A stretch of 18,339 bases of DNA from an uncultured Erythrobacteraceae bacterium. GTDB lineage: Bacteria > Pseudomonadota > Alphaproteobacteria > Sphingomonadales > Sphingomonadaceae. Of the stretch, positions 1 to 7,460 are shown in pieces. The position numbers were made by a program, and so were the translations under genes. Position 1 is the first letter of the stretch. Each line of letters begins with the position of its first letter. The stretch covers positions 1 to 18,339 of the forward strand of contig CAMLQG010000075.1 in NCBI GenBank assembly GCA_946482075.1, written 5' to 3'. The notes under the pieces were generated by a model. It was not told the DNA's origin. It saw only the letters and a program-made list of their open reading frames with translations, and made no database searches.

Positions 1-2563
1 TGACCTCGAACTCCTCGATATGGATCGAGGTGAAGACGTCATCCTTCACGATCCGTTCGGAGATCAGGATGGAGTCCTCGTAGTTGTAGCCGTTCCACGG
101 CATGAAGGCGACAAGGCTGTTGCGGCCGAGCGCGAGTTCGCCGAGGTCGGTCGAGGGACCGTCCGCGATGATGTCGCCTTCTTCCACCACGTCGCCCACT
201 TTCACCAGCGGGCGCTGATTGATGCAGGTGTTCTGGTTGGAACGCTGGAACTTCTGCAGCGTGTAGATGTCGACGCCCGACTGGCCCGGCTCGATATCGC
301 CGGCAGCGCGGATCACGATGCGGGTCGCGTCGACCTGATCGACGATACCGCCGCGCAGCGCGCCGATCGCAGCGCCGGAATCGCGCGCCACCGTGCCTTC
401 CATGCCGGTGCCGACGAACGGCGCCTCGGCCTTCACCAGCGGCACGGCCTGGCGCTGCATGTTCGACCCCATCAGCGCGCGGTTGGCGTCGTCGTTTTCC
501 AGGAACGGAATGAGCGAAGCGGCGACCGAGACGAGCTGCTTGGGGCTGACGTCCATCAGCGTGACATGCTCGCGGCCGACCATGACGAATTCGCCTGCTT
601 CACGCGCGGAGACGAGTTCTTCCACGAAGCTGCCGTTCGCGTCGAGCTCGGCCGAGGCCTGGGCGACGGTGTGCTTCTGCTCTTCCATCGCGGAGAGATA
701 GACCACTTCGCCAGTGACCTTGCCGTCCACGACCTTGCGGTAGGGTGTCTCGATGAAGCCGTATTTGTTGACGCGGCTGAACGAAGCCAGCGAGTTGATC
801 AGGCCGATGTTCGGCCCTTCCGGCGTCTCGATAGGGCAGATGCGGCCATAATGCGTCGGATGGACGTCGCGGACTTCGAAGCCGGCGCGCTCGCGCGTGA
901 GGCCGCCCGGCCCGAGAGCCGAGACGCGGCGCTTGTGGGTGACTTCGGAGAGCGGGTTCGTCTGGTCCATGAACTGCGAGAGCTGCGAGGAGCCGAAGAA
1001 CTCGCGCACCGCGGCGACCGCGGGCTTCGCATTGATCAGGTCGTTCGGCATCACGGTCGAGACATCGACCGAGCTCATGCGCTCCTTCACCGCGCGTTCC
1101 ATGCGCAGCAGGCCGACGCGGTACTGGTTCTCCAGCAGTTCGCCCACCGAACGCACGCGGCGATTGCCGAGATTGTCGATGTCGTCGACTTCGCCCTTGC
1201 CGTCCTTGAGGTTCACCAGCTCCTTCACCACCGCGAGGATGTCTTCCGAACGCAGCGTGGTGACGCTGTCCTCGGCGTCGAGGCCGAGACGCATGTTGAG
1301 CTTGACGCGGCCGACGGCGGACAGGTCGTACCGGTCGCCGTCGAAGAACAGGCCTTCGAACAGCGCTTCGGCGGTTTCCTTCGTCGGCGGTTCGCCCGGG
1401 CGCATGACCTTGTAGATCGCTTCCAGGCCTTCGTCGCGGTTCTCGGCCTTGTCGATGGTCAGCGTGTTGCGGATCCACGGGCCGGTGTTGACGTGATCGA
1501 TGTCGAGCAGTTCGATCCGGTCGATGCCGGCCTTGTCGAACGCTTCCAGGTTCTCAGGCGCGACTTCCTCGCCCGCCTCGATGTAGATGCGGCCCGTCGT
1601 CTCGTCGATCATGTCGTTGGCGGCATAGCGGCCGAAGATCTCCTCGGTCGGGATGAGGAGTTCCTCAAGCCCGTCCTTGGCGGCCTTGGCGGCAGCGCGC
1701 GGAGAGATCTTCTGGTTGGCGGGGAAGACTTCCTCGCCCGTCTTGGCGTCCACCAGCGCGAAGCCCGGCTTCTGGCCGCGCCACTGATCGGCGACGAAGG
1801 GGATCTTCCAGCCGTCGGGACCACGCTGCCACACGACGGTGTTGTAGAAGTAATGCAGGATCTGTTCGCCATCCATGCCGAGCGCGTAGAGCAGCGCGGT
1901 GACCGGCAGCTTGCGCTTGCGGTCGATGCGGACGTTGACGATGTCCTTCGCGTCGAATTCGAAGTCCAGCCAGGAACCGCGATAGGGAATGACGCGCGCC
2001 GCGAAGAGGAACTTGCCGGATGAGTGCGTCTTGCCGCGGTCATGGTCGAACAGCACACCCGGCGAACGGTGCATCTGGCTGACGATCACGCGTTCGGTGC
2101 CGTTGATGATGAAAGTGCCGTTCTCGGTCATGAGCGGCATGTCGCCCATATAGACGTCCTGCTCCTTGATATCGAGGACGGAGCGGGTTTCGGTCTCGGA
2201 ATCGACCTCGAACACGATCAGGCGCAGCGTGACTTTCATCGGCGCGGCGTAGGTGATGCCGCGCTGGCGGCATTCGGTGGTGTCGTATTTCGGGTCCTCG
2301 AGTTCGTAATGCACGAAATCGAGTTCCGCGGTGCCCGCGAAGTCGCGGATCGGGAAAACGGAGCGCAGCGTCTTCTCAAGGCCGGAAATATAACCGATCG
2401 ACGGATCGGAGCGCAGGAACTGCTCGTAGCTTTCGCGCTGGACCTCGATCAGGTTCGGCATCTTCACCACTTCGTGGATGTCGCCGAAGATCTTGCGGAT
2501 ACGCCGTTTCGCGCTGCCGCGCGGGGCGAGAGCCCCCGAGCCGGACTTTGCCTTGGTCGCCAT
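1..2563 (-). CDS. rpoB: RNA polymerase beta subunit, N-terminal part (runs off left edge)
   Basis: RpoB is the catalytic beta subunit of RNA polymerase and the target of rifampicin. About 854 codons are visible on the minus strand; alphaproteobacterial RpoB is usually near 1,380 residues, so the C-terminal third lies outside the window. The translation starts [10 protein letters not shown] and soon reaches the family block [14 protein letters not shown]. The rifampicin cluster I reads [20 protein letters not shown] followed by [14 protein letters not shown], at residues ~522-550 (plus coordinates ~915-1000). The Asp, His and Ser corresponding to E. coli D516, H526 and S531 are unchanged, so no common rifampicin-resistance substitution is seen. 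The last visible block is [18 protein letters not shown]. The start at 2563 has a purine-rich RBS (AGAAGAGG on the minus strand) at a rather long spacing of about 13 nt. The gene is divergent from rplJL instead of following it. Confidence 0.97.
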   Translation of the reverse strand, partial: MATKAKSGSGALAPRGSAKRRIRKIFGDIHEVVKMPNLIEVQRESYEQFLRSDPSIGYISGLEKTLRSVFPIRDFAGTAELDFVHYELEDPKYDTTECRQRGITYAAPMKVTLRLIVFEVDSETETRSVLDIKEQDVYMGDMPLMTENGTFIINGTERVIVSQMHRSPGVLFDHDRGKTHSSGKFLFAARVIPYRGSWLDFEFDAKDIVNVRIDRKRKLPVTALLYALGMDGEQILHYFYNTVVWQRGPDGWKIPFVADQWRGQKPGFALVDAKTGEEVFPANQKISPRAAAKAAKDGLEELLIPTEEIFGRYAANDMIDETTGRIYIEAGEEVAPENLEAFDKAGIDRIELLDIDHVNTGPWIRNTLTIDKAENRDEGLEAIYKVMRPGEPPTKETAEALFEGLFFDGDRYDLSAVGRVKLNMRLGLDAEDSVTTLRSEDILAVVKELVNLKDGKGEVDDIDNLGNRRVRSVGELLENQYRVGLLRMERAVKERMSSVDVSTVMPNDLINAKPAVAAVREFFGSSQLSQFMDQTNPLSEVTHKRRVSALGPGGLTRERAGFEVRDVHPTHYGRICPIETPEGPNIGLINSLASFSRVNKYGFIETPYRKVVDGKVTGEVVYLSAMEEQKHTVAQASAELDANGSFVEELVSAREAGEFVMVGREHVTLMDVSPKQLVSVAASLIPFLENDDANRALMGSNMQRQAVPLVKAEAPFVGTGMEGTVARDSGAAIGALRGGIVDQVDATRIVIRAAGDIEPGQSGVDIYTLQKFQRSNQNTCINQRPLVKVGDVVEEGDIIADGPSTDLGELALGRNSLVAFMPWNGYNYEDSILISERIVKDDVFTSIHIEEFEV

Positions 2564-2645
2564 GAGGTAAACCGTGCCTCTTCTCTGCTGTGCCGACATC
2601 CTGCCGGCCGGAATTCGTGCCACGCGCGAGTGGCCCAAGGACGCC

Positions 2646-2668
2646 AAAAAGGCCGCACGGCGCACGGC
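2646..2668 (-). terminator. Terminator-like hairpin in the rpoB leader (possible attenuator)
   Basis: Read on the minus strand, GCCGTGC (2668-2662), loop GCC, then GTGCGGC (2658-2652) form a 7-bp stem with two G-T wobbles, followed by C and five T (2650-2646). This resembles a weak intrinsic terminator about 100 nt downstream of the predicted rpoB start site and 80 nt before the start codon. The stem is short and contains wobbles, so a chance match is possible. Confidence 0.3.
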
Positions 2669-2780
2669 TCTACGGGCCGGTCCTGCAGCTTCCTGTCGCG
2701 TCCTATGGATGATCCGGCGCTTCCATTCCCGGGCAACCTCCGCGCAAAGGCCGCCCTGCCCGAAGCGATCGGACAGCGGC

Positions 2781-2809
2781 CATATAGGAGCGGGGCGGAG
2801 CGGAGTCAA
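2781..2809 (-). promoter_or_regulatory. rpoB promoter (-35 TTGACT, 17 bp, -10 TATATG)
   Basis: On the minus strand TTGACT (2809-2804) is followed after exactly 17 bp by TATATG (2786-2781). This is a near-consensus housekeeping promoter pointing at rpoB. The predicted start near 2775 would give a 5' leader of about 210 nt. It is the best sigma-70-type match in the divergent region. Confidence 0.6.
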
Positions 2810-2849
2810 ATGAGAGGGGACAGTTTGGAGCCCGAAACCTACACCTGCT

Positions 2850-2940
2850 CCGTTCGCCCTGAGCCTGTCGAAGGGCCGCTTTTCACTTTCAGACCACGAA
2901 AAGATAAAGACGGTGCTTCGACAAGCTCAGCACGCACGGG
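2850..2940. repeat. REP-like imperfect inverted repeat between rpoB and rplJ
   Basis: The left arm ccgttcgccctgagcctgtc (from 2850) continues to gaag at 2873. The right arm cttcgacaagctcagcacgc starts at 2916. The two arms are inverted copies with a few mismatches, about 42 nt apart. The core TTCGACAAGCTCAG is a dispersed repeat I recognise from Sphingomonadales genomes (recollection, not a search). It sits between the divergent promoters of rpoB and rplJ and differs in sequence from the GTCATCCC-type repeats elsewhere in the window. Confidence 0.7.
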
Positions 2941-2959
2941 GTTTGTGAATCGGATTTGA

Positions 2960-2988
2960 TTGACTTTCGCGCCCCCTTTCGTCATTGG
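2960..2988 (+). promoter_or_regulatory. Candidate rplJ promoter
   Basis: TTGACT (2960-2965) is a good -35. The hexamer 17 bp downstream is CATTGG (2983-2988), a poor -10. The position is sensible: a start near 2995 would place a stable UUCG-capped hairpin at the extreme 5' end of the transcript. I rate it low because of the weak -10. Confidence 0.3.
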
Positions 2989-2994
2989 CCCCGC

Positions 2995-3245
2995 GTCCAC
3001 TTCGGTGGACATTCCGTCCGAGACAGTCGGTGCCGCCCATCGGGGGCTGCTTAATTTCCGGCCTAGACGGGGAAAAAGAGTTTCATGCGGGCGGACCCAG
3101 AGGCCGGCCGCGGAACGCGCGCTATCGGCGCATCTCCTTCCCTTGTCACGCGGACTCGCCCGTTCTGCCGAAAGGCAGGCCGGACAAACGTAGCCGGTTG
3201 CGCGTGAGGCAAGCCTCCCGCGTGGCCATAGTGAAGGAGTAAGGC
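2995..3245 (+). promoter_or_regulatory. Structured rplJ leader, candidate L10 autoregulatory leader
   Basis: Three hairpins are visible. GTCCAC-TTCG-GTGGAC (2995-3010) is a perfect stem with a UUCG tetraloop. CTGCC-GAAA-GGCAG (3165-3178) has a GNRA tetraloop. A longer imperfect hairpin (3196-3227) has inner GAGG/CCTC and CGCG/CGCG segments and ends 5 nt before the rplJ Shine-Dalgarno GAAGGAG (3233-3239). In many bacteria L10 (with L12) binds the leader of its own mRNA and represses translation. The placement fits that scheme, but I cannot confirm the L10-binding kink-turn motif by eye. Confidence 0.4.
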
Positions 3246-3761
3246 ATGGATCGTTCGCAAAAAGCCGAATCGGTCGCATCGCTGAACGCGGTTTTCAACG
3301 AGGTCGGCGTGGTGGTGATCACCCGCAATCTCGGCATGTCGGTGGGCCAGTCCACCGCCCTGCGCTCGAAGATGCGTGAAGTGGGCGCTTCCTACAAGGT
3401 TGCGAAGAACCGTCTTGCCAAGCTTGCCCTGAAGGACACGCAGTACGAAGCCCTCGAGGATCTCCTCACGGGCCCGACGGCGCTGGCGACCTCGGTCGAT
3501 CCGGTCGCCGCCGCCAAGGCTGCAGTGGACTTCGCCAAGACCAACGACAAGCTCGAAATCGTGGGCGGGTCGATGGGCGGGCAGTTGCTCGATGCCAATG
3601 GTGTGAAGGCCCTCGCCTCCATGCCCTCGCTCGACGAACTGCGCGGCAAGCTCGTGGGCCTCATCAACGCGCCTGCCACCAAGGTGGCTCAGGTCGTCAA
3701 TGCCCCGGCGGCAAAGCTCGCCCGCGTCTTCGGCGCCTACGGCGCCAAGGAAGCGGCATAA
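3246..3761 (+). CDS. rplJ: 50S ribosomal protein L10
   Basis: L10 (uL10) forms the base of the ribosomal stalk: its N-terminal domain binds 23S rRNA and its C-terminal helix carries L7/L12 dimers. The 171-residue product begins [14 protein letters not shown] and contains the family block [13 protein letters not shown] near residues 56-68. It also has the [20 protein letters not shown] segment near residues 125-145. The Ala-rich C-terminal helix ends GAYGAKEAA, and the length is normal for the family. The ATG at 3246 has a strong Shine-Dalgarno GAAGGAG. rplL follows after 65 bp, so the two are one operon. rplK and rplA, usual upstream partners, are not next to it here. Confidence 0.97.
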   Translation: MDRSQKAESVASLNAVFNEVGVVVITRNLGMSVGQSTALRSKMREVGASYKVAKNRLAKLALKDTQYEALEDLLTGPTALATSVDPVAAAKAAVDFAKTNDKLEIVGGSMGGQLLDANGVKALASMPSLDELRGKLVGLINAPATKVAQVVNAPAAKLARVFGAYGAKEAA

Positions 3762-3785
3762 GCGGTTTTTCCAAACGCGAATTCC

Positions 3786-3799
3786 CCCGGGAAACCGGG
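3786..3799 (+). other. rplJ-rplL intercistronic hairpin with GAAA tetraloop
   Basis: CCCGG-GAAA-CCGGG is a perfect 5-bp GC stem capped by a GNRA tetraloop, 24 nt after the rplJ stop and 27 nt before the rplL start. There is no T tract, so it is not a terminator. It could be an mRNA processing or stability element that helps L12 to be made in excess over L10; that role is inference. Confidence 0.45.
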
Positions 3800-3826
3800 T
3801 CCACCTAAATTTTGGAGTGATACATC

Positions 3827-4207
3827 ATGGCCGATATCGCCAAGCTTGTTGAAGAACTTTCGAAGCTGACCGTCCTCGAGGCGGCTGAACTCGCCAAGGC
3901 CCTCGAAGAAGAATGGGGCGTTTCCGCTGCTGCCGCCGTTGCCGTGGCTGCTGCCCCGGCTGGTGGTGGCGACGCTGGCGCCGCTGCTGAAGAGAAGACC
4001 GAATTCGACGTCATCCTGACGGGCGACGGCGGCAAGAAGATCCAGGTCATCAAGGAAGTCCGCGCCATCACCGGCCTGGGCCTGACCGAAGCCAAGACGC
4101 TGGTCGAGAGCGCCCCGAAGGCGATCAAGGAAGGCATCAACAAGGCCGAAGCCGAAGACATCAAGAAGAAGATCGAAGAAGCCGGCGGCACCGTCGAGCT
4201 CAAGTAA
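3827..4207 (+). CDS. rplL: 50S ribosomal protein L7/L12
   Basis: L7/L12 (bL12) is the multi-copy stalk protein that recruits and stimulates translational GTPases. The 126-residue product has the expected three parts. The N-terminal dimerisation helices (residues ~1-33, [20 protein letters not shown]) come first, followed by a flexible Ala/Gly hinge (~34-55). The C-terminal factor-binding domain contains [29 protein letters not shown] and ends GGTVELK. The length matches the family. The start at 3827 has GGAG at 3814-3817. It is the second gene of the rplJL operon and is followed by an intrinsic terminator instead of by rpoB. Confidence 0.98.
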   Translation: MADIAKLVEELSKLTVLEAAELAKALEEEWGVSAAAAVAVAAAPAGGGDAGAAAEEKTEFDVILTGDGGKKIQVIKEVRAITGLGLTEAKTLVESAPKAIKEGINKAEAEDIKKKIEEAGGTVELK

Positions 4208-4246
4208 GATCTTCTGCCCGCCGGTTTGCCGGCAGGCGGATATGCG

Positions 4247-4280
4247 AAGGGCGGCCTCTCGGGGCCGCCCTTTTCTTTTT
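4247..4280 (+). terminator. Intrinsic terminator of rplJL
   Basis: AAGGGCGGCC (4247-4256), loop TCTCGG, and GGCCGCCCTT (4263-4272) form a perfect 10-bp stem followed by TTCTTTTT. This is a strong Rho-independent terminator 40 nt after the rplL stop. A second imperfect GC hairpin lies just before it (4214-4239). Confidence 0.9.
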
Positions 4281-4307
4281 CTCCATTCAATCCTCTCGCT
4301 CCCACTT

Positions 4308-4386
4308 GTCATCCCGGCGCAGGCTGGGATCGTTGTGAATGGAAAATCGCGTAACCGAACGAGATCCCAGCCTGCGCCGGGATGAC
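4308..4386. repeat. REP/BIME-like element, perfect 24-bp inverted repeat
   Basis: The arm at 4308-4331 (begins GTCATCCCGGCGCAGG) and the arm at 4363-4386 are exact reverse complements over 24 bp, with a 31-nt spacer. Related arms occur at 9288-9376, 11157-11235 and, as a single divergent unit, 18145-18176. It lies directly after the rplJL terminator and before the PQQ dehydrogenase gene. Confidence 0.85.
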
Positions 4387-4533
4387 GAAGACGGATCAAT
4401 TCCCACCTGAATTGCCTCAACGGGTGACGGCACGTTGCTCAATGCGCAAGGCCTGCAGGAATTGCGGAATTCGCTTTTAATACGCTCCGCTAGGGCCCTA
4501 TCCCCAACGCGCAAGAAGAAGGGGAGAGGGCAT

Positions 4534-6954
4534 TTGGAAACGAAACCGACCGGTGGGCGGCCATGGCTGCTTTATGTCTATGCGGCCCTACTGCTCGCGA
4601 TTGCCCTGTTTCTGGCGATCGGGGGCGCCCGCCTCGCTCTGATCGGCGGCTCCCTTTATTACGTGGCTGCCGGCCTGGTGCTGCTGGCAAGCGGCATATT
4701 GCTGATCGGACGCCGCGCCCTGGGCGCGAAGCTCTATGCGGGCTTTCTCCTCGCCACCATCGCCTGGGCGATCTGGGAAGTCGGCTTCGACGGCTGGCAA
4801 CTGATGCCGCGCGTGGTGGCTCCATTGGTGTTCGGCCTCGGCCTGCTGATCCCCGCGATCCGGCGACCGCTTGCCGATCAGCCGCCGCGTTCCGGTGTCG
4901 CGCAGCTGGGACGGGGCGCGATCGCCGGCCTCGTCGCGATCGTTGCCGGCGCATCGCTCCACGCAGCGGTCCCGCCCTATAAGCCTGCCGATCCGATCTA
5001 CCAGACAGGCATGGGCAAACCCGCGCCCGATGGGCCGTTCGCCGCGATCGGCGGCCCCAATGATGGCAGGGACCGGCCCTATTTCGGCGGGGATGCCGGC
5101 GGCTCGCGCTTCTCCAGCCTCGACCAGATCGATGCCGCCAATGTCGACCAGCTCGAACTGGCCTGGACCTATCGCGCCGGGGCCGATCCCAAGGGCCACA
5201 TGCCGACGCTGGAAGCAGCGCCCATCAAGATCGCCGACACGGTCTACAGCTGCACCGACTATAATGACGTCTTCGCGCTCGATGCCGAGACCGGCAAGCA
5301 GAAGTGGCGTTGGCGCTCCGGCAACTACATGGGCCAGTCGAAATATTCGCACTGCCGCGGTGTGACCTATTACCGCGTGCCCGACGCCGAGGGCCTGTGC
5401 GCCGAACGCATCCTGACCAACACGCTCGATGCGCGCCTGATCGCGCTCGACGCGCCCACCGGCCAGCTCTGCCCCGGCTTCGGCGACAAGGGCGTCGTCG
5501 GCCTGCTGAAGGGCATGGGCGTGCCCGGCGAAGGCTATTACAACGTCACTTCGGCCCCGACGGTGGTTCGCGGCAACGTCATCCTCGGCGGGATGGTGGC
5601 CGATGGGCAATATTGGGGCGAACCTTCCGGCGTGATCCGCGCTTTCGACGCGGTGACCGGCAAGTTCGCCTGGGCCTGGGACATGGGCCGGCCCGACCAC
5701 GCCACGGAACCGCCGGAAGGGGAAACCTACACGCTTTCCACGCCCAACAGCTGGGCGCCGATGAGCGCGGACGAGACGCTGGGCCTGGTCTATGTGCCGA
5801 CCGGCAACCCGACGCCCGACTATTACGGCCGGCAGCGCCGCCCGTTCGACGAGATGTACGGCAGCGCAGTCGTCGCGCTCGATGCGGCCACCGGCCGCCC
5901 CCGCTGGCACTTCCAGACCACGCATCACGATCTTTGGGACTACGACGTGCCGTCGCAGCCGACGCTGGTCGACGTTCCCGGCCCCAACGGCACGGTGATC
6001 CACGGGCTGATCCAGCCGACCAAGCGGGGCGAGCTGTTCTATCTCGACCGCGCCACCGGCAAGCCGATCGCGCGGGTGGAGGAACGCAGGGTCTCCCAGC
6101 GCGGGGCGGAGAAGAACGAGCGCATCGCGCCGACCCAACCCTTCTCGGTCGGCCTGCCGTCCATCGCCGGGCCGAACCTGACGGAACGGGCGATGTGGGG
6201 CATGACTCCGCTCGACCAGCTGTGGTGCCGCCTCGATTTCCGCCAGAGCCGCTATGACGGGCCGCTGACGCCGCCGGGGCTCACGCGCAGCATCTTCTTC
6301 CCCGGCTATGGCGGCGGCTCCAACTGGGGCAGCGTCTCGGTCGACAAGGACCGCAACATCATGATCGTGAACGGGATGCGCATGGCGACGCGCGCGCGCC
6401 TGATGCCGCGCGACGAAGCCGACAGGCTCGGTCTCAAGCGTCTGGCGCCCGGCGTGACAATCGACATGTCGGGCTCGGTCGTGCAGGAAAACCTGCCCTA
6501 TGCGGCGGAAATCTCGCCGATGCTCTCGCCGCTCGGCATGCCGTGCACCGCGCCGCCTTTCGGCACGCTGAGCGCGATCGACCTGAAGAGCCGCAAGCTG
6601 CTGTGGACGCAGCCTTACGGCTCGGCGGCGGGCGCCGGTCCGATGGGCCTGAAATCGCATCTCCCGATCACCATGGGCCTGCCGACTTTCGGCGGCTCGC
6701 TCACCACGCGCTCGGGCCTGACTTTCATCGCGGCGAGCCCGGACGGCTATTTCCGCGCGATCGACACCAAGACGGGCAAGGTGGTCTGGAAGACGAAGCT
6801 GCCGGTGCCGGGGATCTCGACGCCGGTCAGCTATTATTCCGACAGGAGCGGGCGGCAGTTCATCGTGATCTCCGCTGCGGGCGCCGCGACGCTGGGCACC
6901 GAAGTGGGCGACTACGTGGTCGCCTACGCGCTGCCGAAAAAGAAGAAGGGCTGA
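4534..6954 (+). CDS. Membrane-bound PQQ-dependent dehydrogenase, glucose/quinate/shikimate family
   Basis: This quinoprotein oxidises a sugar or cyclic polyol in the periplasm with PQQ and passes electrons to ubiquinone. I prefer the TTG at 4534, preceded by GGGGAGAGGG, giving 806 residues; E. coli Gcd has 796 and a similarly short tail before its first helix. The in-frame ATG at 4435 would add 33 unconserved residues. Five membrane helices (about 11-30, 36-55, 62-80, 91-107, 126-143) precede the beta-propeller. Active-site equivalents of E. coli W404, D466 and K493 are Trp407 (PNSWAP), Asp469 (HHDLWDYD) and Lys497 (QPTKRGELFYLDR). E. coli His262 is replaced by Tyr271 (KYSHCRGV), so glucose cannot be assumed as substrate. 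No pqq genes are nearby. The stop is 14 bp before the SnoaL-like gene. Confidence 0.9.
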   Translation: METKPTGGRPWLLYVYAALLLAIALFLAIGGARLALIGGSLYYVAAGLVLLASGILLIGRRALGAKLYAGFLLATIAWAIWEVGFDGWQLMPRVVAPLVFGLGLLIPAIRRPLADQPPRSGVAQLGRGAIAGLVAIVAGASLHAAVPPYKPADPIYQTGMGKPAPDGPFAAIGGPNDGRDRPYFGGDAGGSRFSSLDQIDAANVDQLELAWTYRAGADPKGHMPTLEAAPIKIADTVYSCTDYNDVFALDAETGKQKWRWRSGNYMGQSKYSHCRGVTYYRVPDAEGLCAERILTNTLDARLIALDAPTGQLCPGFGDKGVVGLLKGMGVPGEGYYNVTSAPTVVRGNVILGGMVADGQYWGEPSGVIRAFDAVTGKFAWAWDMGRPDHATEPPEGETYTLSTPNSWAPMSADETLGLVYVPTGNPTPDYYGRQRRPFDEMYGSAVVALDAATGRPRWHFQTTHHDLWDYDVPSQPTLVDVPGPNGTVIHGLIQPTKRGELFYLDRATGKPIARVEERRVSQRGAEKNERIAPTQPFSVGLPSIAGPNLTERAMWGMTPLDQLWCRLDFRQSRYDGPLTPPGLTRSIFFPGYGGGSNWGSVSVDKDRNIMIVNGMRMATRARLMPRDEADRLGLKRLAPGVTIDMSGSVVQENLPYAAEISPMLSPLGMPCTAPPFGTLSAIDLKSRKLLWTQPYGSAAGAGPMGLKSHLPITMGLPTFGGSLTTRSGLTFIAASPDGYFRAIDTKTGKVVWKTKLPVPGISTPVSYYSDRSGRQFIVISAAGAATLGTEVGDYVVAYALPKKKKG

Positions 6955-6968
6955 GAGAGGAGAATGCG

Positions 6969-7409
6969 ATGACCGATATCGAGAAGCTGCTGGCGATCGA
7001 GGAGATCAAGTCGCTGAAAGGCAAATATTGCCGCTCGGTCGATACGCAGAACTGGGACATGTGGCGCGAATGCTTCGTTCCCGAAATCGTGATCGAGACG
7101 TTCGACTTCGAGGAGCGGTTCCGCTCCGAAGGTGTCGATGTGCTGATCGAGAATTGCAAGAAGCTGCTTCACGGCGCGAAGACCGTGCACCAGGTCCACA
7201 ATCCCGAGATCGAGATCCTGTCGGACACCGACGCCAAGGCGATCTGGGCGCTGCACGACATCCTCAAATGGGCCGAACCCAACATGTTCGGGCTGACCAG
7301 CATGATCGGCTACGGCACCTATGAGGAAACCTATGTGAAGACGCCGCAGGGCTGGCGCATCAGCGAATCCATCATCCGGCGCTACTACATGGAGCAGGAA
7401 TTCGGCTGA
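6969..7409 (+). CDS. SnoaL-like / NTF2-fold family protein
   Basis: The 146-residue product starts MTDIEKLLAIEEIKSLKGKY and continues with CRSVDTQNWDMWRECFVPE. This is the typical opening of the SnoaL_4/NTF2-like fold (alpha+beta cone), a helix then DxxxWD..xxxF. VHQVHNPEIEILSD and the C-terminal GWRISESIIRRYYMEQEF are also typical of the fold. Members include dehydratases, isomerases and ring-dioxygenase-like small subunits, so the reaction cannot be named from sequence. The ATG at 6969 has GAGAGGAG just upstream and lies 14 bp after the PQQ dehydrogenase stop, so the two are very likely co-transcribed. The reading frame is open far upstream, but that is only a shadow of the dehydrogenase gene. 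It has no signal peptide, so it is presumably cytoplasmic, unlike the periplasmic active site of its neighbour. Confidence 0.8.
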   Translation: MTDIEKLLAIEEIKSLKGKYCRSVDTQNWDMWRECFVPEIVIETFDFEERFRSEGVDVLIENCKKLLHGAKTVHQVHNPEIEILSDTDAKAIWALHDILKWAEPNMFGLTSMIGYGTYEETYVKTPQGWRISESIIRRYYMEQEFG

Positions 7410-7422
7410 ACCCGATTATGCT

Positions 7423-7450
7423 TTGACCGGCTGGCCCATTCGCCTATCCG
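7423..7450 (+). promoter_or_regulatory. Candidate MATE-gene promoter next to the start codon
   Basis: TTGACC (7423-7428) and TATCCG (7445-7450) are 16 bp apart, and the -10 ends 10 bp before the ATG at 7461. Transcription would start about 3-4 nt before the ATG, giving a leaderless or nearly leaderless mRNA. No Shine-Dalgarno precedes the ATG, which agrees with this. Confidence 0.4.
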
Positions 7451-7460
7451 GGCCGGCTTC

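Noticed and set aside
915..1000. Possible rifampicin-resistance change in rpoB cluster I
   Set aside because: The residues matching E. coli D516, H526 and S531 are all wild type.
20..2023. 667-codon open frame on the plus strand
   Set aside because: It lies wholly antisense to rpoB, is His/Arg/Asp-rich, and has no family motifs. Long antisense frames are expected in GC-rich genes with strong third-position bias.
2839..3279. Minus-strand open frame across the rpoB-rplJ gap
   Set aside because: It covers the REP-like repeat and the rplJ leader, has no RBS or family similarity, and overlaps the rplJ start.
4588..6660. 690-codon open frame on the minus strand
   Set aside because: It is antisense to the PQQ dehydrogenase, with Arg/His-rich shadow composition and no RBS.
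6543..7409. 288-codon form of the SnoaL-like protein starting inside the dehydrogenase
   Set aside because: The extra N-terminus is the out-of-frame shadow of the dehydrogenase; the family N-terminus and a good RBS mark the start at 6969.
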